Below are positions 15,724 to 18,412 of a stretch of 18,412 bases of DNA, one piece after another. The position numbers and the translations under genes are program-made. Each line of letters begins with the position of its first letter. Within the stretch, counting starts at the first letter, position 1. Source of the DNA: Enterococcaceae bacterium (GTDB taxonomy: Bacteria > Bacillota > Bacilli > Lactobacillales > Catellicoccaceae); contig JASLFJ010000121.1 of NCBI GenBank assembly GCA_030150665.1, forward strand, positions 1-18,412, in the 5' to 3' direction. The notes below the pieces were generated by a model. It did no database searches and was not told the origin of the DNA. It saw only the letters and a program-made list of their open reading frames with translations.

Positions 15724-16812
15724 TTATTCTGAAGCACCATCTTCTGAAGATTCTGTAGTATCTTTATCTTCGGCTTTAGACTCATCTGCTTTATCTTTAT
15801 CATCATCAGCTGATTCTTTTTTATCTTCTTCTTTATCTTCTTTATCTTTGTCGTCTTCTTTTTCTTCTTTTTTATCTTCGTCTTTATCTTCTTTATCTTG
15901 ATCTTCAGTATCTTGATCATCAATAATATAGCCAACTAAGATATCTTTTAGACTATCATCTTTAATCTTAATATCTGCTTTATTTAATTCATCAGATAAT
16001 ACTTTTTGTGTAAACGCTGGATCATTTAATTTTTCATTTTTGATGATATCTTCTAATTCTTTTTTATATTTGTTCATATCTGTACCTTTATCTTGGTTTT
16101 TAATCATTTTCACGATATAAAAACCTTCAACAGGTCCATACATGGTTTGTTCTTCAGATTTAATCACTTCTGTTTGTTCGCCATCTTTTAATTTAAATGC
16201 AGCATCACGAACTTCTTCAGGAATATATTGAGACTCAGAATCAAACTTAATCTCACCTGTATTATCCTCTGCAAACGCTACTGGATTTTCTTGAGCAAGT
16301 TTTACAAAATCTTCTCCATCTTTTAACTTACCTTCAAGCTCTTTAATTTTTTCTTCACTATCTGCATAAATAATTGATGCTGTTACTTCTGGATGGAATG
16401 TTTCCCATGCTTCTTTTAATGCTTCATCAGTAATTTCAACGTGAGACTCCATCATTGCTTTATATGCTAAATATTTTTTGATTTGTTCTTTATATGTTTT
16501 TTCTGTAAACCCTTGTTGTGCTAAAAGTTCTGATAATTGACTACCATATTGGTCTTCTAATGTTTTATATTCTGCTTCTACATCTTCATTAGAAACATCT
16601 TTACCGTAGCCATCCATAGCTACTTTATAGATAATCGCATTAACTAACTCTTGTTTTGTAGAATCTAATTCTTTAATATCATTAAAGAATTCATCAACGG
16701 TAATTTTACCGCCTTTCATAGTTACTAAATCTTGATCTCCTCCAGTACATGCTGCAAGTGTTGCAACACTTAATACTGTTACCATACCTAATAAAATCTT
16801 ATTTTTTTTCAT
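15724..16812 (-). CDS. prsA: PrsA-like lipoprotein foldase with degenerate parvulin domain and acidic tail
   Basis: This extracytoplasmic lipoprotein helps exported proteins fold. The ATG at 16812 is chosen because GGAAGGG lies about 9 bases before it. An in-frame ATG at 16830 has no such site. The protein has 362 residues: signal peptide with lipobox L19-A-A-C22, an N-terminal PrsA/SurA-like helical region (about 30-140) and a parvulin-type domain (about 140-240). The two hallmark histidines are missing: the ASHIL motif reads ASIIY and the YGYHIIK motif reads EGFYIVKM. Residues 296-362 form a low-complexity tail with 36 D/E and 14 K in 67 residues. A chaperone role without isomerase activity is therefore inferred. 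A terminator follows and an extended -10 promoter precedes it, so it is probably monocistronic. Confidence 0.92.
   Translation of the reverse strand: MKKNKILLGMVTVLSVATLAACTGGDQDLVTMKGGKITVDEFFNDIKELDSTKQELVNAIIYKVAMDGYGKDVSNEDVEAEYKTLEDQYGSQLSELLAQQGFTEKTYKEQIKKYLAYKAMMESHVEITDEALKEAWETFHPEVTASIIYADSEEKIKELEGKLKDGEDFVKLAQENPVAFAEDNTGEIKFDSESQYIPEEVRDAAFKLKDGEQTEVIKSEEQTMYGPVEGFYIVKMIKNQDKGTDMNKYKKELEDIIKNEKLNDPAFTQKVLSDELNKADIKIKDDSLKDILVGYIIDDQDTEDQDKEDKDEDKKEEKEDDKDKEDKEEDKKESADDDKDKADESKAEDKDTTESSEDGASE
15727..15927 (-). repeat. GAT/GAA/AAA codon repeat encoding the acidic PrsA tail
   Basis: About 200 bases are built almost only from GAT, GAC, GAA and AAA codons, with recurring units such as AAAGAAGATAAAGA on the minus strand. 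Such an imperfect repeat can expand or shrink by slippage in steps of 3 without breaking the frame. It also creates a long spurious lysine-rich open frame in another phase. Confidence 0.7.
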
Positions 16813-16902
16813 CAGTTTTAACCCTTCCATTTCTTAAATTCATAATTTTTATCTTTAACATTAATCATTCTTAGTGAATAACAGAAAAGATCCACACCTG
16901 TT

Positions 16903-16911
16903 ACTATACCA
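16903..16911 (-). promoter_or_regulatory. Extended -10 promoter of prsA
   Basis: The minus strand reads TGGTATAGT, a TG-N extended -10 with TATAGT (5 of 6). No good -35 sits 17 bases upstream, where the sequence is a T-run. The predicted transcript starts near 16896 and has a leader of about 84 bases. Confidence 0.6.
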
Positions 16912-16972
16912 TAATTGACATAGAAAAAAAAAGAGCATTCTTAAAAATTCAATGTTTTTTCACAATTAATCC

Positions 16973-17323
16973 TTAATTTTTTTCTCTTTTTTTATTTACA
17001 GTTTCTTGAAGCAACTGAATATGCGGTAAACACTCAAATTGATACTGTTGCACACGCTTTTTCATATCATCTTGATATGCCTTTAACAGGGGTAATTGCT
17101 GCATCAATTGTTGTTCTAAAACAACCGTTTTTTGGGTTTGCTGAATAAGTTGAAGCATCGTTGTTGATAGTTCTTTTACAGCTTTTTGATGTTCTTCTTT
17201 TTGCTTTTGCCGTTTCATAGGTTTCTCTGGATGATCTTTAAACAACTGATTCAAAACAACCACCCCAGCAAGACTGGCTCCTGTAACCATCCCTAACCAA
17301 GAACGCGTGATATTAGGCTTCAT
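16973..17323 (-). CDS. Small membrane-anchored coiled-coil protein, YhaH/YtxH-like by position
   Basis: From the ATG at 17323 this is a 116-residue protein. Residues 9-27 (WLGMVTGASLAGVVVLNQL) form one glycine-containing membrane segment, followed by a basic, glutamine-rich, helix-prone region (about 35-110) likely to form a coiled coil. The frame is open further upstream into the HIT gene, but AGGAAA before the 17323 ATG and the absence of a good site earlier support this start, overlapping the HIT stop by 11 bases. In Bacillus the order hit-yhaH-prsA is conserved and YhaH is a YtxH-type membrane protein. The glycine-rich start is compatible, but the sequence match is weak, so the family call rests largely on context. 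Its function is not known. Confidence 0.7.
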   Translation of the reverse strand: MKPNITRSWLGMVTGASLAGVVVLNQLFKDHPEKPMKRQKQKEEHQKAVKELSTTMLQLIQQTQKTVVLEQQLMQQLPLLKAYQDDMKKRVQQYQFECLPHIQLLQETVNKKREKN

Positions 17324-17753
17324 TGTTAATTTCCTGACGAATCTTATGAGCAATCTCTTGCATTTGCTTTGGTGTATATAATGCACTGTTATCTTTAAAT
17401 GTTAAAGAAAAACCATCTGCATCTCGATCATAACGTGGGATAAGATGAATATGAGAATAAAACACAGATTGATAGGCTGTTTCTCGGTTATTATTGACGA
17501 TATTAAGCCCTTGCATATTAGGAAAAGCTTTTTCTAAAGCACGTGCAATTTTAGGAATCCGCGCAAAAACTTCAGAAGCTAATTCCGCATCATAGTCAAA
17601 AATATCTTTCGCAAAACGTTTTGGAATGACTAATGTATGGCCTTTTGTTGTTTGAGTAATATCTAAAAAAGCATAAACTACATCATCTTCATAGACACAG
17701 TAGCTAGGAATTTCTCCTGTTAAAATTTTATGAAATACAGTCTCTTCCATCAT
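17313..17753 (-). CDS. hit: HIT-family nucleotide-binding protein (Hit/HinT type)
   Basis: This 146-residue cytoplasmic protein has the HIT fold. The family hydrolyses nucleoside phosphoramidates or related adenylates. The start is TVFHKILTGEIPSYCVYEDD and the body contains GHTLVIPKRF and the LNIVNNN loop. The active site is SVFYSHIHLIPRY. The usual H-x-H-x-H triad is Y-S-H-I-H here: the middle nucleophilic and third histidines are kept, the first is tyrosine (codon TAT, one base from CAT). The earlier family histidine in ETVFHKIL is present. AAAGGAG precedes two consecutive ATGs (17753 and 17750), and either may be used. It is the first gene of the minus-strand run, with the small membrane gene overlapping its end. 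Confidence 0.95.
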   Translation of the reverse strand: MMEETVFHKILTGEIPSYCVYEDDVVYAFLDITQTTKGHTLVIPKRFAKDIFDYDAELASEVFARIPKIARALEKAFPNMQGLNIVNNNRETAYQSVFYSHIHLIPRYDRDADGFSLTFKDNSALYTPKQMQEIAHKIRQEINNEA

Positions 17754-17845
17754 GATAAACTCCTTTCAATAGTTTACTGATATGTAACATAGTTGAGTCA
17801 ATCTATCTTAAGAATAGTCTAGTTCCAATACAAAAATCAATAGAT

Positions 17846-17998
17846 ATGCCTAAAATTTCTAAGTTAAAAAAAGAATACACAAAAGATAATAATAATTTAA
17901 AAAATAAAGAAAACCCTATATTTAGTAATATTTATAACTATAAACCACAATATGTTGAAAAATTCAAGACTTTAAAAAAAAAAGAAAATGTTGTATAG
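17846..17998 (+). CDS. Candidate small ORF, 50 codons, lysine/asparagine-rich (doubtful)
   Basis: An ATG at 17846 opens a frame of 50 residues, starting MPKISKLKKEY and ending KKKENVV, with about a third K. The frame without stops extends back to 17759, about 80 codons in all, which is long for DNA this AT-rich. Against it: there is no ribosome-binding site before the ATG, no similarity that I recognise, and its stop codon lies inside the -10 of the nrdH promoter. It may be a gene remnant or chance. Confidence 0.2.
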   Translation: MPKISKLKKEYTKDNNNLKNKENPIFSNIYNYKPQYVEKFKTLKKKENVV

Positions 17999-17999
17999 T
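17971..17999 (+). promoter_or_regulatory. Promoter of the nrdHI operon
   Basis: -35 TTTAAA (17971-17976, 4 of 6) and -10 TATAGT (17994-17999, 5 of 6) are 17 bases apart. Transcription would start near 18006, just ahead of the long palindrome in the leader. The -10 is followed by GTC, giving TATAGTGT, which matches one half of the NrdR consensus. The other half is not palindromic. Confidence 0.6.
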
Positions 18000-18010
18000 G
18001 TCATGTAGAA

Positions 18011-18042
18011 GTTGATTTTATTTTTATAAAAATAAAATCAAC
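18011..18042 (+). repeat. 32-bp perfect palindrome in the nrdH leader
   Basis: GTTGATTTTATTTT at 18011-18024 and its exact reverse complement at 18029-18042 surround TATA, so all 32 bases are palindromic. In RNA this is a 14-bp stem with a 4-base loop, starting about 5 bases after the predicted 5' end and ending 8 bases before AAAGGAG. No U-run follows, so it is not a normal terminator. It could protect the 5' end, regulate translation, or be a protein site in DNA. Confidence 0.75.
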
Positions 18043-18062
18043 ACCATTTGAAAGGAGTATGT

Positions 18063-18299
18063 ATGATGACAAACATCACATTATATACAAAAAATAATTG
18101 TCCGCAATGTATGATGACCAAACATTTTTTTAATCAGCATAATATTCAATATCAAGAAATTAATTTAGATACCCATCCAGAATATACAGAACAATTAAAA
18201 GAAAAAGGATTTTTTAGTTTACCTGTCGTCGTTGATTCAAAACAAACGATTGAAATTTCTGGGTTCCAACCAGATGCTTTGAAAGCGTTGGTTAGTTAG
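18063..18299 (+). CDS. nrdH: NrdH-redoxin (glutaredoxin-like electron donor of class Ib ribonucleotide reductase)
   Basis: This 78-residue thioredoxin-fold protein reduces NrdEF. The redox pair is C13-P-Q-C16, near the N-terminus as expected. FSLPVV contains the cis-proline, and SGFQPDAL is the NrdH hallmark (SGFxPD) that separates it from ordinary glutaredoxin. Most NrdH proteins have CVQC or CMQC. The proline here is less usual for NrdH. AAAGGAG (18051-18057) is 5 bases before the ATG at 18063 and 8 before a second ATG at 18066, so the protein may be one residue shorter. An upstream TTG at 18048 would place the ribosome-binding site inside the gene and is rejected. nrdI follows after two bases. 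Confidence 0.95.
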   Translation: MMTNITLYTKNNCPQCMMTKHFFNQHNIQYQEINLDTHPEYTEQLKEKGFFSLPVVVDSKQTIEISGFQPDALKALVS

Positions 18300-18301
18300 T
18301 G

Positions 18302-18412
18302 ATGGAACGCCTTGCTTTTTTCTCATTAACAGGACAAACCCGTCGATTTATTCAAAAACTCAATGAGCCTGCTTATGAAATCCTTCCTGGAACCTCACCC
18401 AAACATATGGAG
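18302..18412 (+). CDS. nrdI: NrdI flavodoxin-like protein (N-terminal 37 codons)
   Basis: The frame starts at the ATG at 18302 and is still open at the window edge. It opens MERLAFFSLTGQTRRFIQKL, the NrdI pattern: a first strand followed by the FMN phosphate loop S-x-TGQT-x-RF. NrdI supplies the oxidant for assembling the Mn(III)2-tyrosyl radical cofactor of NrdF. It starts two bases after the nrdH stop without a clear ribosome-binding site, so translation is probably coupled to nrdH. nrdE and nrdF are expected beyond the edge. Confidence 0.9.
   Translation, partial: MERLAFFSLTGQTRRFIQKLNEPAYEILPGTSPKHME

Larger units (their letters stand above)
17754..18062. other. AT-rich divergent intergenic region between hit and nrdH
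   Basis: These 309 bases contain the ribosome-binding site of hit (left end), no clear hit promoter (TTGACT at 17801-17796 on the minus strand lacks a good -10), a very A-rich and G-poor segment (about 17860-17990), the nrdH promoter, a 32-bp palindrome and the nrdH ribosome-binding site. A 50-codon open frame crosses the A-rich part. No RNA gene or NrdR box pair was recognised. Confidence 0.6.

Noticed and set aside
15696..15935. A 79-codon lysine/isoleucine-rich open frame on the minus strand
   Set aside because: It lies in another phase of the repetitive acidic tail of prsA, where GAT/GAA/AAA codons read as K and I. It has no start signals and is a by-product of low complexity.
16915..16943. 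A plus-strand TTGACA promoter downstream of prsA's own promoter region
   Set aside because: TTGACA at 16915-16920 has no acceptable -10 at 17 bases and would only transcribe antisense to the YhaH-like and hit genes.
17324..17386. A 21-residue basic N-terminal extension of the YhaH-like protein inside hit
   Set aside because: It overlaps the conserved end of the HIT gene and has no ribosome-binding site. The ATG at 17323 places the membrane segment near the N-terminus as expected.
17985..18002. An NrdR box upstream of nrdH
   Set aside because: Only one half-site (TATAGTGT) is present. The opposite half does not match ACACTATA and no second box is nearby. The half-site is better explained as the -10.

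Overview
The window is a low-GC (about one third G+C by eye), densely coding piece of a Firmicutes chromosome. Three things point to Lactobacillales: an S-MK (SAM-III) riboswitch in front of metK, an ecsAB/prsA/HIT-protein neighbourhood, and a cydABCD-type operon next to a lone trans-polyprenyl synthase. Enterococcaceae or Carnobacteriaceae are plausible. I cannot name a genus from the sequence alone. I see no insertion sequence, phage gene, tRNA, rRNA or CRISPR array.

Layout. At the left edge is the N-terminal third of ClpC (minus strand, running off the window). Next come a terminator and a lone PRiA4b ORF-3-like gene (minus). A single plus-strand gene follows, a trans-polyprenyl diphosphate synthase with its own promoter and two operator-like palindromes. 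It converges, through a shared bidirectional terminator at about 2612-2648, on a long minus-strand run. Read in the direction of transcription from 17753 down to 2664, this run is: HIT-family protein, small membrane-anchored YhaH-like protein, prsA, ecsA, ecsB, tgt, yajC, metK, a DHA2-type MFS exporter, cydA, cydB, two ABC half-transporters (CydD- then CydC-type), and an unrecognised 133-residue protein. At the right edge a divergent plus-strand operon starts with nrdH and the first 37 codons of nrdI.

How the parts work together. (1) Respiration: cydAB encode the cytochrome bd quinol oxidase, the two ABC proteins form the CydDC thiol exporter needed for its assembly, and the convergent polyprenyl synthase probably makes the isoprenoid tail of the (demethyl)menaquinone that feeds it. 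The small fifth gene of the cyd operon is translationally coupled to the last ABC gene and has no known function that I recognise. (2) Secretion and envelope: PrsA (lipoprotein foldase), EcsAB (ABC transporter linked to secretion and intramembrane proteolysis) and YajC (Sec accessory). (3) Methionine/SAM and tRNA modification: metK under an S-MK riboswitch, and tgt for queuosine. (4) Deoxyribonucleotides: nrdH-nrdI, the start of a class Ib ribonucleotide reductase operon. (5) Protein quality control: ClpC.

Most of this is ordinary housekeeping. I found no convincing new multi-gene system. The points most worth a second look are the cyd-coupled 133-residue protein, the paired GTTAAC palindromes at the polyprenyl synthase promoter, PrsA with both parvulin histidines missing and a 67-residue acidic tail, a HIT protein whose first triad histidine is tyrosine, a 32-bp perfect palindrome in the nrdH leader, and the metK terminator that abuts the MFS ribosome-binding site.
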